Positions 47,560-58,899 of a stretch of 64,000 bases of DNA are shown piece by piece; the first letter of the stretch is position 1, and each line of letters opens with the position of its first letter. Below the pieces are notes generated by a model that saw only the letters and a program-made list of their open reading frames with translations, searched no databases and was not told where the DNA came from. This DNA comes from Parasponia andersonii (taxonomy: Eukaryota; Streptophyta; Magnoliopsida; Rosales; Cannabaceae). The stretch covers positions 2,263,873-2,327,872 of the forward strand of contig JXTB01000003.1 of the NCBI GenBank assembly GCA_002914805.1, read 5' to 3'. The position numbers and the translations under genes are program-made.

Positions 47560-48590
47560 GCTAGTTATAGCTAATGATCCTCACCTTAGAGAGACTATTC
47601 TCACTGAGCCTCATAAGTCCAAGTTTGCGGTACATCCTGGTAGCACAAAAATATACCATGATCAGAAAAGAGAGTATTGGTAGAAAGGTATGAAGCGTGA
47701 TATAGCTACTTTTATGGCTAAGTGCATGACTTGTTAACAAGTCATGCAAGAATACTAGAGATCAGTTGGACTACTACAGCGTTTGCCCATACCAAAGTGA
47801 AAATAGGGTAAGATCATAATGGACTTTGTGATGGGTTTCCCAATAACTCGGAGAAAGAACGATGCAGTTTGGGTGATTTTCAATCGGATGATGAAGGCTA
47901 CTCATTTCGTACCGATTATGTCTGATTTTTTGCTCAACAAGCTTAGTCGTCTCTACATTGATAACATTGTTCATTTGTATGGGGTACTATCAAGCATAGT
48001 TTCTGACAGAAACCCAAGGTTTTACATCAAAGTTCTACAGAGTTTTATAGAGAACTTTGGGAGCAGAACTAAATCTCAGTACAACTCAAGATCTTAAGAC
48101 AGATGGCCAATCTAAGAGAACAATTCAGATTCTAGAGGATATGCTTCGCTCTTGTATACTAGATTTTGGTGGAAGTTGGGATGATCACCTGTCATTAGTG
48201 GAATTTACTTACAATAACAGCTACCAAGCTAGTCTTGGCATGGCTTCATACGAGGTATAATATGGGAGACCATGTAGATTACGCTTGTGATGGGCTGATA
48301 CAGAAAAGGGTGTTACTCTTAGGCCAAAATTGATACAAGAAACTATTGAAAAAATTTCCAAGATTCGAGAAAGACTCAAGGTTATGCAGAGTCATCAGAA
48401 AAACTATGCAGATCCAAAGAGACACGAAGTAGAGTTCGAAGTTAGTGATCAAGTATTCTTGAAAGTTATGCTAAGGTGTGGGATCACTAGATTTGGTCTA
48501 AAAGGCAAATTAGCTCTAAGGTATATTAGACCATTCGAGATTACTGCTAGAATTGGGCCAGTAGTGTATCGCTTAGATTTGCCTCTGTAA
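47560..48590 (+). pseudogene. Integrase of gypsy element 2
   Basis: Three frames cover it. DPHLRETILTEPHKSKFAVH is the zinc-binding start, with MTC before a stop. 47819-48097 holds MDFVMGFP (first Asp) and VSDRNPRFY (second Asp). A frameshift near 48060 leads to DGQSKRTIQILEDMLRS, where the catalytic Glu of the DGQSER motif is Lys. The C-terminal part runs 48330-48590 (QKNYADPKRHEVEFEVSDQV, RYIRPFEI). Strand transfer is not possible with the Glu lost. Confidence 0.85.
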
Positions 48591-48599
48591 TTAGGCCGA

Positions 48600-48862
48600 A
48601 TACATAATATTTTCATGTCTCGATGCTCAGAAAGTATGTGTCTGACCCATCGTATGTCATCCAGTATATAGAAGTGCGATTACAAGAAGATGTAATATAT
48701 GAGGAACAACCCATTCGAATATTAGGAGGAGAGCTCAAAGTGGTTCGAAATAGAGAGATACCACTTGTCAAGGTTCTTTGGCAACATCACAAGGAAGACG
48801 AAGCTACTTGGGAGCTTGAAGCAGAAATGTACGAAAAATATCCTCATTTGTTTAACTTTTAG
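48600..48862 (+). pseudogene. Chromodomain C-terminus of gypsy element 2
   Basis: The frame from 48623 gives 79 residues: LQEDVIYEEQPIRIL, REIPLVKVLWQHHKEDEATW and ELEAEMYEKYPHLFNF, ending at a natural stop. The aromatic/Trp pattern (VKVLW, EATWE) and the YPxLF end are those of plant chromoviral chromodomains. This part is intact, but it is cut off from the integrase by a stop at 48588. Confidence 0.9.
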
Positions 48863-48910
48863 CTTGAGATTGTGCTTTGAACTTTGTATTTGAATTTCAA
48901 GACGAAATTC

Positions 48911-48926
48911 CTTTAAGGGGGAAGGA
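48911..48926 (+). other. Polypurine tract of gypsy element 2
   Basis: TTTAAGGGGGAAGGA directly precedes the 3' LTR start. It primes plus-strand synthesis in LTR elements. Confidence 0.75.
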
Positions 48927-50989
48927 TGAAAAATCTAAAACTTTTAAGGGTTAAAATGGAATTTTTGCACCCAATGGAAAATTGTAAATAAGTAATTTTC
49001 AGAATAAAATATTGAAAATATCTGAATATTTTATAAATTTGCAACAGTGCCCAGTTTTTGCTTATAAACTCATAAAAACTCTCAAATTCTCTAAGAGAGA
49101 GGCTTCGAAAGGAGAAAAAGAGAAATGAGCAGTTTCTGTCTGAGCTCCACCACAATGCTAATGTCACCCAGTTGGGTCCACACATCAACCTGCATAGAAG
49201 AGCTTTTGAAGACGAAGCCAACGCCACCAGTCTCGTCTCGTTTCGACATCAGACGAAACCGTAGTAGCCCCGCAAAAATTCTGCGTCCGATGAGGTTTTT
49301 CGGCCACTAGAGTGCCGTCTGACCTCCGTTTTCGACACTAGCAAGTGAAGTCTTGTCTCGTCGTCACTGACCAGCTCTAAGTGGTTGCTCATCAAAATTC
49401 ATCTCTGGTAAATTTTTACCATTTTTATCGTTTTTAACAACTATGTAAAAAGTGATATTACGTAATTAATTTGGTTATATGATTTATTTACCCAAGATAA
49501 ATATATGAGATAAAATATAGTTAAAAATCATGAATAATTACGATTGGTGAAAGTAAAAGGGTAATAGTTAGTGCATTAAATAGTAATTAGAAAAAGAGGA
49601 CATTTTTCTAATTATTTTTAAAAGATAGTATTTATGTAATTCTTGGATTTTTGGGCTTAATTAATGATAGGGACCTCAAAACTGAGTTATGATTTCAAAT
49701 TTGGACTTAGTGAGATCGAGACTTGAATTTTGATATAAAATACCACAATGTTTTGTTGATAAACAAAAATTGGAATTTTATAACACAAAATTGCATCGTT
49801 TTGCGTAGCACGGTATGGTCCCGCACTAAGACCAGTTTTTGACAAAGTATATGTCTAACTTAACATTTTTGAGTACTCTAAATTTAATGGTGACCTCCGT
49901 TTCTATATTTAAAGTTTCGGTTGAAAAGTCACTTTTTCAAATGGACTTATCGGGGAACTAGAAATCGCCGTTTAAGCACTTGAGTGACCCAGGGGATTGT
50001 TCGAGTGTTATTGGCCTAGTATTACTACTATATCAAGGTAGAGATTCAATTACCTGGTTTTTTTATATGTATTTTGGATTTCAATTGCATTAAAATTTAT
50101 TTTTTTAAAAAACGTGATTTTACGATGGTTAAACAAATTGCTATTAATTGTTGGGTTATACTGGGATTAGATTGTGTGGATTATTATATACATTTTTACA
50201 TATTTATTTTCGGGGTAAAACATTGGTGTGCTGCCTATGTTACAATAAATCCCTGAATAATGCAAAGTTGGATTTTAAAACATGATTTGATTATTGGATA
50301 CATGGTTGTTGTATTCTATTACATATTGTACATGCCATTAGATCACATTTTTAAATCGCTGGTGAGTTGCTGCAGCGCTAGGTAAGAGACCTAGGCCTCT
50401 GCGTAGGTTTTTGCTGATACGCCTACGGGCAATGTATTATAAGTCCATGATGGGAGGATAAGAGGTTATTTATATTCTTATTAATATATGATATGTACAA
50501 TGATGTTGTTTTGGTTTATAAATGGAGTAAAAGGAACTAGTTATACAGATTTGAGAAATTGCATCCATCCAAAAGATAATTGAGTTCCTATTGAGCATAT
50601 GATTGTTCATCCTTTACTTTTCCTCTTTTAAGTAGTGCTCGGTGTGATTTTAGAGATTCAAGAGCAGTTTAGGGAGGAGCTAGTTACCAAGTTAGAAACT
50701 GGTAACTTTGTAAAATATTTTTATTTATTTATCTTGGCTTGTAATAAAATACTTAAGGGCCTGTTTTACAGACTCGGTTTGTATAACTAATGTTCTAGAT
50801 TGTGAGACTGTTGATGATGATGTTTAGTTTGTTAAAATAAATTTCATTAATAATCTACGTCTAATGATGATTACAAAACTGTGAGAATTTTATTATTAAA
50901 ATTATTTATAATTTTCTTTTAAAAAAAATTTTGTATTTCTAGTTTAGAAATTTCTTTTTTGCCACTGAGTCGGAGTTTGGTTCGTGATA
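48927..50989 (+). repeat. 3' LTR of gypsy element 2
   Basis: It begins TGAAAAATCTAAAACTTTTA and ends TTCGTGATA. Length is 2063 bp. Compared with the 5' copy it has a deletion of about 40 bp near 50350 and another near 50435, where the 5' copy reads TCAGGATGCTGGGTACC. Confidence 0.85.
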
Positions 50990-51260
50990 TTTTTCTCAAG
51001 CAAGTCAATCTTGGTGCGTGTGGGTTCAAGAGTCAACGCTGCACTAGCAGCGTACTGTCTCCCTCGGCCTCTCCCCAAGGAGAGTCTTCTCTTCAACTTC
51101 TTCCTTTACGAAAAAGGGACACAACCGTCGATTCGAACGATTCTGTGGGTCCAACATATAGTATCTCTGGGTATTATAGTCTTAGCAGGAGAATTCAAAC
51201 CAATAGTTACAGCATATACGCTGTTTCTTTTTTGAACAAAGGTTAGGCTTAGGGCATTTC
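50990..51260. other. GC-richer block flanking gypsy element 2, origin unknown
   Basis: This short block is much less AT-rich than its neighbours. A plus-strand frame reads RVGSRVNAALAAYCLPRPLP, then FNFFLYEKGTQPS and ILWVQHIVSLGII, but the ORF begins in the LTR, and no family is recognised. Two readings seem possible: it is the promoter/leader side of the host gene whose exon lies at 42259-42005, or it is organelle-derived DNA. Telo-box-like words (TAACCCTAACC on the minus strand, about 51265-51280) favour the first. Confidence 0.3.
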
Positions 51261-51700
51261 CGAATGGTTAGGGTTATTTAGGCGTTTCCAGTCTACAGTA
51301 TATCAGAATAAATATACCCAACGAAGGAAAGGAATACCCAACATACGAATATATATATATCCCACGGTTTAGAAACAAGGGTAATTTCGTAATTGGGATG
51401 GTTAACAAAATTGAGAAAAGGAAATGAAAAAAAAAGGAAGGAAGGTAATTACCCACTTGAAAAATAAAAAGTAATTATAGGGAAGTTACAAATTCATCGT
51501 ACTCAATAAACTTAGTACATTCATTTATTTATTTTAGTTAAACTTTTGCCCATAAATAAAATTATCATGTAGGACAATTTAATAGTCAATCATCCTAACA
51601 ATTATTTGTAGTCTAGAAGTTTTTTTTTTTTGAATATTCCAAAAGTACTTGGCTCATAAATTTTAAAAATTACTGAGAAAATTGCATATCTAATATCTAA
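51261..51700. other. AT-rich sequence, nothing recognised
   Basis: No coding signal. A short ATATATATAT tract lies at 51349-51359. A purine-rich stretch runs at 51410-51450. Confidence 0.4.
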
Positions 51701-51701
51701 T

Positions 51702-51862
51702 AAAGAATGCCGGAGACTAGCTCAATAATTGGGATAGAGTAAGGATTATATATTAGGTAGAAAGTTCAACTCCTAAAATGTATAAGTTATACATGAGAAT
51801 TGTATATTAGGTCGGGAATTCGACTCTTAAATTGTGTAAGTTCTTTTTTTTTTTTTTTTTAT
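51702..51862 (+). mobile_element. Candidate tRNA-derived SINE with poly-T tail
   Basis: AGACTAGCTCAATAATTGGG resembles a tRNA A-box region. AAAGTTCAACTCC about 45 bp later resembles a B box (GGTTCAANTCC), and GGGAATTCGACTC repeats it about 60 bp further on. The unit ends in a T run (51843-51861), the tail style of AU-type plant SINEs. Short TAATAA words flank both sides. The boxes are degenerate, so this is tentative. Confidence 0.4.
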
Positions 51863-51871
51863 AATAAGTGG

Positions 51872-52083
51872 AAGTTATTAGTAGAGAATGAGAAGATTAT
51901 TGCAAATGATTTACGAAGAGATCAAGATGTGCATTAATTGAGTGTCTTAAAATTAAATAATATTTCTATTTTTTTTTAAGTTATTAGTAGAGAATGAGAA
52001 GATTATTGCAAATGATTTACGAAGAGATCAAGATGTGCATTAATTGAGTGTCTTAAAATTAAATAATATTTCTATTTTTTTCT
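51872..52083. repeat. 106-bp tandem duplication, essentially identical copies
   Basis: AAGTTATTAGTAGAGAATGA starts at 51872 and again at 51978. The copies are identical apart from T-run length (9 against 7). Confidence 0.97.
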
Positions 52084-53213
52084 TCATTCTACTGAAACTA
52101 GATTAAGGCAATACGAAAGATTTAAAGCAAAAAATAAAAAAGCAATATGAGAGAAAAAAAGAAATTGCGTTTTGCCATGTTGGATTTCAGATTGAATCTC
52201 CTTTGTTTTCATCCTATATATATTCTACAAAATACAGAACTTAATTACAAATATTTTCATTTAATCATTTATCAATTTCAGCAAAAAAAAAAAAGAAAGA
52301 AAAAAGTAAATAATTTATTAATTGATTATTGATCTTGGTTTTATTTAATCATCTTGAACAATTCTGTTTCATGCTAATATAATTCATTCAAAAGTTTTTA
52401 ATAAATCCAATGGAGTTTGAGAGGTTGAGACTTTTCAATAAACGTAATAGCAGTAACCTGCTTTAATCTGCTTCATAACGAGTGACAAAAAGATGTCGGC
52501 AATATTTCATACGCGATCTCAATCAAGGATTAGTGGGAAAATTTATATAGATTATGAAGGTATATTTCATTATTGTTCTTTAATTTAAAATAATTTTCAA
52601 GAGTAAATATTTTGATTAAAGTTCCGTTTAATTAGTTTAGCTTATTATAATGAAATTAGAAGTAAACAGGTGAATTTATGAAGATGGATATTTTTGAAAT
52701 ATAGAAAATGTATAATGAACAAATAAATTTTTTAAAAACATATTTTGTGATGAAAAAAGAAAGTGTGTGTACATAGTTTATTTGGTGATATAGAAATAGA
52801 ACTTCCCTAATTATATATTGTTCTTTTCTTATCGTTCTCTATGTTAAACAATTATATGTATACTTTCTTCCAAAAATACAAAACAATTATATATTGTTTA
52901 ATATGGTACAATAGCTTTTTACCTTCTTTATTTGTAATAACATCTTCAATGGGTATCCTACATTACATTTCAATGCCAAATTTTAGGCAAGTGGCAGGAC
53001 ACATATACCGACTTAGAGGCTGCATATATAGCTTGAATAGAAGTACAAATGGTGTGAAAGAAGAAGACACTATATAGCAAGGACAGTCAACAGGGAGTGG
53101 ACCAGCTGCTTTGGAATTGGCTGTTTGATTGCCTCACTTGAGGGGCTGTAGTTCCATGTAGTCCAATCCATGAACACATTATGGTTAATGAAGCCTTAAT
53201 TTTAAAATCTCAC
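52084..53213. other. AT-rich intergenic sequence
   Basis: No convincing gene. The open frames here are short and lie in A/T-rich sequence without recognised motifs. Confidence 0.45.
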
Positions 53214-53879
53214 TTAGATTAAGTTAAACGTGTCAAAATAAGTCAGACCAAATGAGTTGACCCACGACTCGGTACTGTAGCCCACGGGCTGACTCAATTT
53301 AGCCAGTTGAAGAATGTCTCGAGCCCAACCCGACCATATGCTCAGGGCCAGGCTGGCCTATTTTTTACAGCTCACAAGCCGGCCTGACTCTTCTTTTTTT
53401 TTTTAAGTAACAATTTTGGGCTTTTTAACAGACCATTTTTCGAGCGCAGTTTTTTTAAATGTCATATCCGTTACAACGACTATTTTAGTCATTTGTTTTT
53501 TTTTTAATTAAAAAAATACAAAAAAATCCTTAAATTCTATCTTATAGATACCTCTCTTTCTCTCGCTCATTGTTCACTCAAACAACTTTCTTATCTCTTT
53601 ATTTTCTTATTTCTCTATTGATTTTTCAAATTCTCAGTTTATATTTTCTCTTATTAACTATATAATTAAATTACTATTTAATATTAATAATTATAAAATT
53701 ATAATTTATAGTTATATTCTCTACTTCTATTTTTAAGCTTCAATTCTTCCAAGTTTCAATATCCAAGTATGTAACAAAAATCCAAGTCCCAAGTCTACTC
53801 AAATCTCAATTTAAGATTATTTCAATTTCTAAATTTTTTTAAAGTTTAGTTTATCACACTTATCTTTTTAATTTCAATT

Positions 53880-54385
53880 AATTTGTTGAAATGTTGAAAT
53901 GTTTTATGTTTAATGTTAATTTTCATTCTAATTAAAATTAATTAATATAGCAATATATTAATTATAATTGTAATTTAAATTAGTTAATGCAGAAATATGT
54001 TTAAATTTAAATTATTAATTTTCATTCAACTTAAATTTAAAATTATTCGATATAGTAAGATAGTAATATGTTAATTATCATTATTATTTAAATTAGTTAA
54101 TGGAGAAATGTGTTTAATATTAAATTTTTAATTTTCATTCAACTTAAATTTAAAATTAATCAATGTAGTAAAATAGTAATATATTAATTATAGTTGTAAT
54201 TTAAATTAGTTGATGTGGAAATATGTTTAATGTTAAATTGTTAATTTTCATTTCAATTAAATTTAAATTAGTTAATATAGTAATATGTTAATTCTCATTG
54301 TAATTTATATTAGTTAATGTAGAAATATGTTTAATATATACTTTTTAATTTTCATTCTAATTAAATTTAGTTAATGTCAAAGTAT
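53880..54385. repeat. Tandem array in the hAT 5' region, period about 105-113 bp
   Basis: The word GAAATATGTTTAA (with variants) recurs at 53992, 54105, 54218 and 54322, each in similar surroundings of TTTTCATTC and TTAATTATA. About 4.5 units are present. Confidence 0.8.
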
Positions 54386-54555
54386 TTTCTTATTAATTTG
54401 GAGATAGATATTAATGAGAAAGAATAACAAATCCGCATAATAGAAAAGGTGACTAAATTCTCAAAATGCAAAGTAATCCACATGCCAGTAGAAGTCATTC
54501 ACAATTTTAAGATAATTATTCTCCTAATACAAGCACAACCTCAAAATCAAAATGT

Positions 54556-54774
54556 GTGAGGATAACTTCTAATATATTAGACCACTTTAATATAGAATAC
54601 CAAGATGATAGCAATACCAACAAAACAAAAATAGCAAAGTGTAAATATTACAAGAAGCTATTCTCCGTTAAACCATCTAGCGGTACCACCCACCTCAAAA
54701 GACACAATGAAAAATATTTTTCTAAATATCAAGGTCCTCAAGGAGGTATGCAACCCATTCAACCAACACTTTAA
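54556..54774 (+). pseudogene. BED zinc finger of hAT transposase
   Basis: 72 codons read ILDHFNIEYQDDSNTNKTKI, then AKCKYYKKLF and SGTTHLKRHNEKYF. The expected pattern is C-x2-C...H-x3-H/C: here the second Cys is Tyr (CKYY) and the terminal ligand is Tyr (EKYF), so zinc binding is lost. SGTTHLKRH is the standard BED signature. A stop ends the frame. Confidence 0.8.
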
Positions 54775-54840
54775 CTCAACAAAGATGGTTCAATACACAG
54801 TTGGAACTATGATCCCTTAGTTGCTAGGGATTAAGCAACT

Positions 54841-56050
54841 ATGAATACTACTCAACAAGCATATTTTATTGCTTCAAAGGATTTACAACTATGTATTGGT
54901 GAGTCCAATAAATATGAAGAACATATTAGACGATCACATTATAAAAACTTTAAAAAGCTTTATAGGAATACTATTAAAAATTATTTTCATAAAGTTTATA
55001 AAAATATGCACACAGAACTAGCATCTAAAATGCTCGTATTAAAGTTTTGCATTGCATTGACATAAGATATTTGGGGTGCTAATTCTAAAAAGATTATATA
55101 AGTGTAGTTGCATATTATGATGATGAAAAATAGATATTATAAAAAAGAATAATTGGTTTTAAAATCATTGATCACATGCACATTGCTAAAATTATTTGTG
55201 AAAGAATTTAAGCGTTATAAAGAATATGGTATAGTAAAGTGCATTATTTCTATCACTTTTGATAATGCTACCTCCAATACAAAGGCCATAAAACTACTTC
55301 AAAACTTAGTAAGCTCATACACAGGAGGATTTTTATTATATTAACATTATGCATGCCATATAATCAACCTCATCGTCAAATTAGGTATGAAAATACTAAC
55401 TATATACATTGAAAATGTTCGAAACTACTTATATTCATGCTTCTAATCCTCGTACTGCCAAATTTAAAAAATATTACAAAATTGAAGGGTTACCTCTAAG
55501 AAAATTTCAACTTGACATGCCTATAAGGTGGAATCCTACCTATTTGATGTTAAAAAATATAATAACATATAAAAATATTATTACTATATTTTACAATTCA
55601 AAAATGGGTGCACTAAATTTGAAAGATGAAGATTGGTTTATTTGTGAAAACTTTGTATAATTTTTAGAAGTTTTTTATGATGCTACTATTACTTTATCTA
55701 GTGTTTGTTATCTTACTTATCTAATTATTTTACAACACATATTGTTTATTGCATTAATATTTTTTAAAGAAAAATATGACCCTATATTTGGATCTATGAT
55801 AATCAATATGCAAGAAGTTTATTTGAAATATTAGTCTGAAATTCCTTTATTATTTTCTTTTTCTTTTATTTTAGATCCTAGAACTAAATTAAATTGTCTT
55901 TCTACTATTATTGGTCACATTAGTGATATTTTAGAGTTAGATTTTATACTCGAATATACTAACACTTGTGATAAATTTTTTTAACCGTTTAGTATATATG
56001 AAGCTAAGTTTAGTAGTACGAATATGAGTCAACAAGAAATTTTACAACAA
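54841..56050 (+). pseudogene. hAT transposase, middle part
   Basis: Broken frames give IISITFDNATSNTKAIKLLQ (the DNA-binding/catalytic TxDNAxxN block), then HYACHIINLIVKLG, LDMPIRWNPTYLMLKNIITY (the DVPTRWNSTYLML block), and FKEKYDPIFGSM. LDPRTKLN (near 55870) matches the usual ILDPRxK block. Stops fall in each gap. Order and spacing are those of plant RICESLEEPER/DAYSLEEPER-like hAT transposases. A solo LTR interrupts it at 56055. Confidence 0.85.
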
Positions 56051-56054
56051 ACCT

Positions 56055-57825
56055 TGTTGAGAAATTGAAATTTCAATCTTACTCACTTTTATTTTGATGC
56101 TAACAAACATTTGATTTAGTGCTAATAATTTAATTTGAGTGTGTAGTAAAATAGCTTTAAAAGTTCTAACTCAAGTTGATCAAGGGAAGCAAGCTTAAAA
56201 ATGAATGCATATTGGACTTATTAGAATCAAACTTGAAGATGGACAATTAAGATACAAGACCATACTTAGATAAGGTATATTCATATTTAGTCTTGTATTT
56301 GGTTTAGTTCATTGCACATAAATTCTCTTTGCATTAGCTCATACTTTTCAAAAGAGTTTTCAGACTATCTTAAGCCTAAACTGGTTATTTTATTATTGAA
56401 GTTTGAAAATAGAAAATAATGATTTTGAATAAGCAAAATATTCTTCAAAACATGATTTCTTAAGTTTCAATAAGTTATAAATATATTTGAAATCATGACT
56501 ATTTGATATAGATTAAAAAGAGATTTTCTATTTGCAAACTAGAATATGTTTTGATATGAATAATTTCTAAATTATTATTAAATATCTTTGTGAATCTAAA
56601 ATAAGTTTTCAATAGTCAAATACTCTTTCAAATTGATTTCTAATGCTTTTAAAGTGTTTAAAACAAGTTTAGAAGTCAGTTTTTGAAAAACACCGAAAGC
56701 TACCAAAATCTAAAAAATAGCAAAATGCTGAAATTGCCAAAATAAGTAGGGTTTTCAGTCTACCAAAAATTCCACTAGTCTATCGAAAATGGCAGTGACA
56801 AAAATATATCCGTTAAAATTCGACTATTGAAAAAGTACTACCAATGGCTAGTGTTTCCGACCGACTAAAATCTCATTTTCGGTCTACCGAAAATAGCAAA
56901 AAGTGTGTCTAATGGTTATAAACGACTAGTTTTCGATCAAGCTTAGAAATAAAAGTCATTTTAGGACTTGAAAAAGACTTTGAATGAATTTAAATTATTA
57001 TCCAACTACATTCAAATTACAAAAGCCTAGTCTTACATTAAATTAACTTTCAAATCATATTGAGCCAATCTTAGAGCATTAATTGTACATTGTTCTCGAA
57101 TCTCCTATGCCAAAATGGTATTTATTACTTTGTAAGGAGAGTTTGTGAGTTTGTTCACTCCTATATTGAAAAATCATTGAGTGTGAGGTGAGGTTGGCAC
57201 TGGAATCACTAACAATCTGTGTATAAGTGAGGTTGCTATCGGAGTCAAAACAATCTATTTTAGGTGAGGTTGTTGCCGGAGTCCAAACAACCTGAGTATA
57301 GGTGAAGTTGTTACCAGAGTCTAAATAACCAGTGAGTTAGTGAGATTGGTACCATTGTCTAAACAATCCGTGTAGGTGAGGTTATCACTGAAGTCAAAAT
57401 AATCTGTAGTTAGGTGTGATAAAGACAGAGTCAAGACTATTTTAAAGGTGTGAGTATGCCTAAGGAGAAGTTACTCATTATTATACAAGGGTCGGTCAAG
57501 CCCACAATCTTGATTCGAATAGTGGAAAGCTCAAAGCAAGTTGCTGAGGGTCCGGACGTAGGCAAATCATCTTGTTTGTCGAATCTCATAAAAACGAAGT
57601 TTGCACTTTCTCTATCCCTACACTATTTACTTTATTGTAAGCTATTTAATTTGAGTGTTTGATATTTAATATGCTTAATATACTTGGTATTATTGTTCAT
57701 TTAGCCTCAAAGTTTCAAACTAGTAGTCTATAGTTTTACATAGTTAAAAATTTCCCAAAAAGATTTGAAATCCAATTCATGCTCTCTTTCTTGGGTAGTC
57801 AATCTTGGGCTAATAATAGTTAACA
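56055..57825 (+). mobile_element. Solo Ty1/copia LTR (SIRE/Maximus-like) nested in hAT
   Basis: It starts TGTTGAGAAATTGAAATTTC and ends TAGTTAACA. Flanks AACCT (56050-56054) and AACCG (57826-57830) match at four of five bases. The text ACTCACTTTTATTTTGATGC near its start and CTTTCTTGGGTAGTCAATC near its end are characteristic of SIRE-type LTRs. It interrupts the hAT transposase between the middle part and the dimerization domain, so it is the younger insertion. Confidence 0.8.
57187..57418. repeat. Imperfect tandem repeat of about 42 bp in the solo copia LTR
   Basis: Six units of the form GTGAGGTTGTTACCGGAGTC plus AAACAATCTGTGTA-like text repeat with substitutions and small indels. Confidence 0.8.
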
Positions 57826-57984
57826 AACCGAAGACTGATCAAAGAAGAAGTTTATCTAGCCCTATATTCATGGGCATAGGCATGGCTCATCATCATCATC
57901 ATCAAGTTTAAGTCAACTATTAGGTCTATTATTAACAATAACAAATCTGCCGCAATCCTTGGAGCTTAACTACTATCTTAAGTT

Positions 57985-58240
57985 AGATTCCAACATCGAC
58001 TGTGAAGATGAAAATTTTAAAGTTTTGTAATGGTGGCAAAAGATTCAAGAAAAATTCTCAGTGCTTTCACAATTAGCATATAATATCTTAATTATTCCGA
58101 TGTCTACAGTTTCTTAGGAGTTTGCTTTTAGCACTACTAAGAGGATATTAGATGATCGAAGGATTTCATTGACTCTTAAAATGGTTGAGGTACTAACAGA
58201 TGTTAAAGATTGAGAACAAGTGGCAAAACGAAATTAACAT
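57985..58240 (+). pseudogene. hAT dimerization domain
   Basis: One frame reads WWQKIQEKFSVLSQLAYNIL, then IIPMSTVS, a TAG, and EFAFSTTKRILDDRRISLTL with VEVLTDVKD. This is the hATC pattern (WW......fP.Ls..A.d.L.IP.STV.SE.aFS...R.ld..R..L.p..v). The TAG replaces the Ser of SEFAFS, and another stop replaces the Trp of KDW. It completes the hAT transposase beyond the solo LTR. Confidence 0.88.
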
Positions 58241-58778
58241 ACGATTCACAATGAAGAATTGGATGAAAATTTCAATAGCTTGTATATGAACGACAATGAT
58301 GAATCATCATTAGTGAATAATAAATTAATGATGATGAGCTAAACAAAAATTTTATCAATAAAATTGAATTTTTTATTTTTCAACTTTAATTTACTTTTTT
58401 TTCATTAACTTAAGTTATGTATTATTTTCTAATTTTTATCATAAAAGTTTTAAAACTATTTGTGATAAAAGTTTTATCACATGTGTAATATATATATTTT
58501 TTAAAATTATTAAAATACATTATAAGTTTAATTTAAAACCTTTCGAAAAGAGTGTAATTAAATAAAAAGATAAAATGGGCCAACATGCAAGCCAGACAAG
58601 CTGGCCCATATCGACCCGTATTAGGGTGGGACTAGGCCTGCCTCGGCTATAAGGCTGGGCTGGGTCCCTTCTTACTTATACGTGTCAGCTCAACCCGGCC
58701 TGACCTATCACATCGAAATACTTGTTATGGGCGAGCTGGACTGAGTTGGCCCGTCAATTTCGATAGCTTTAGATTAAG

Positions 58779-58899
58779 AACGTGGTAGATTTAATTAATT
58801 AAAAGGGTACCATTCTTAACATAGAGAATTGAAGATCAAGTTGTGGTTTTTCCTTTGGTAAACAAGAGCTCTACAAAGAGAATTATGTGTGAAAAAATC
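58779..58899. other. Short spacer after the hAT element
   Basis: No feature seen. Confidence 0.4.

Larger units (their letters stand above)
42303..50989 (+). mobile_element. Ty3/gypsy element 2, chromodomain-bearing, degenerate
   Basis: Both LTRs (42303-44416 and 48927-50989) open with AATCT(G/A)AAACTTTTAAGGG after TG. The interior encodes gag, protease, RT, RNase H, integrase and chromodomain in the order of chromoviruses. It is related to element 1 over its whole length but better preserved. The right part of the 5' LTR, the primer site and the start of gag are deleted at about 44417, so it cannot prime replication. Flanking pentamers do not form a convincing target duplication. LTR size and chromodomain suggest the Tekay/Del branch. 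Confidence 0.9.
53224..58770 (+). mobile_element. hAT transposon, decayed, with nested solo LTR
   Basis: AGATTAAG lies at 53216-53223 and again at 58771-58778, an exact 8-bp target duplication (10 bp, TTAGATTAAG, if neighbours are counted). The termini (TTAAACGTGTCAAAAT and, inverted, AAAGCTATCGAAATT) are weakly alike, as in old hAT ends. Both ends carry GC-rich GACCCACGACTCGG and GGCCCGTC-type words common in plant hAT flanks. Inside, on the plus strand, are a BED zinc finger, transposase middle blocks and the C-terminal hAT dimerization domain. A 1.77-kb solo copia LTR splits the transposase. Confidence 0.9.
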
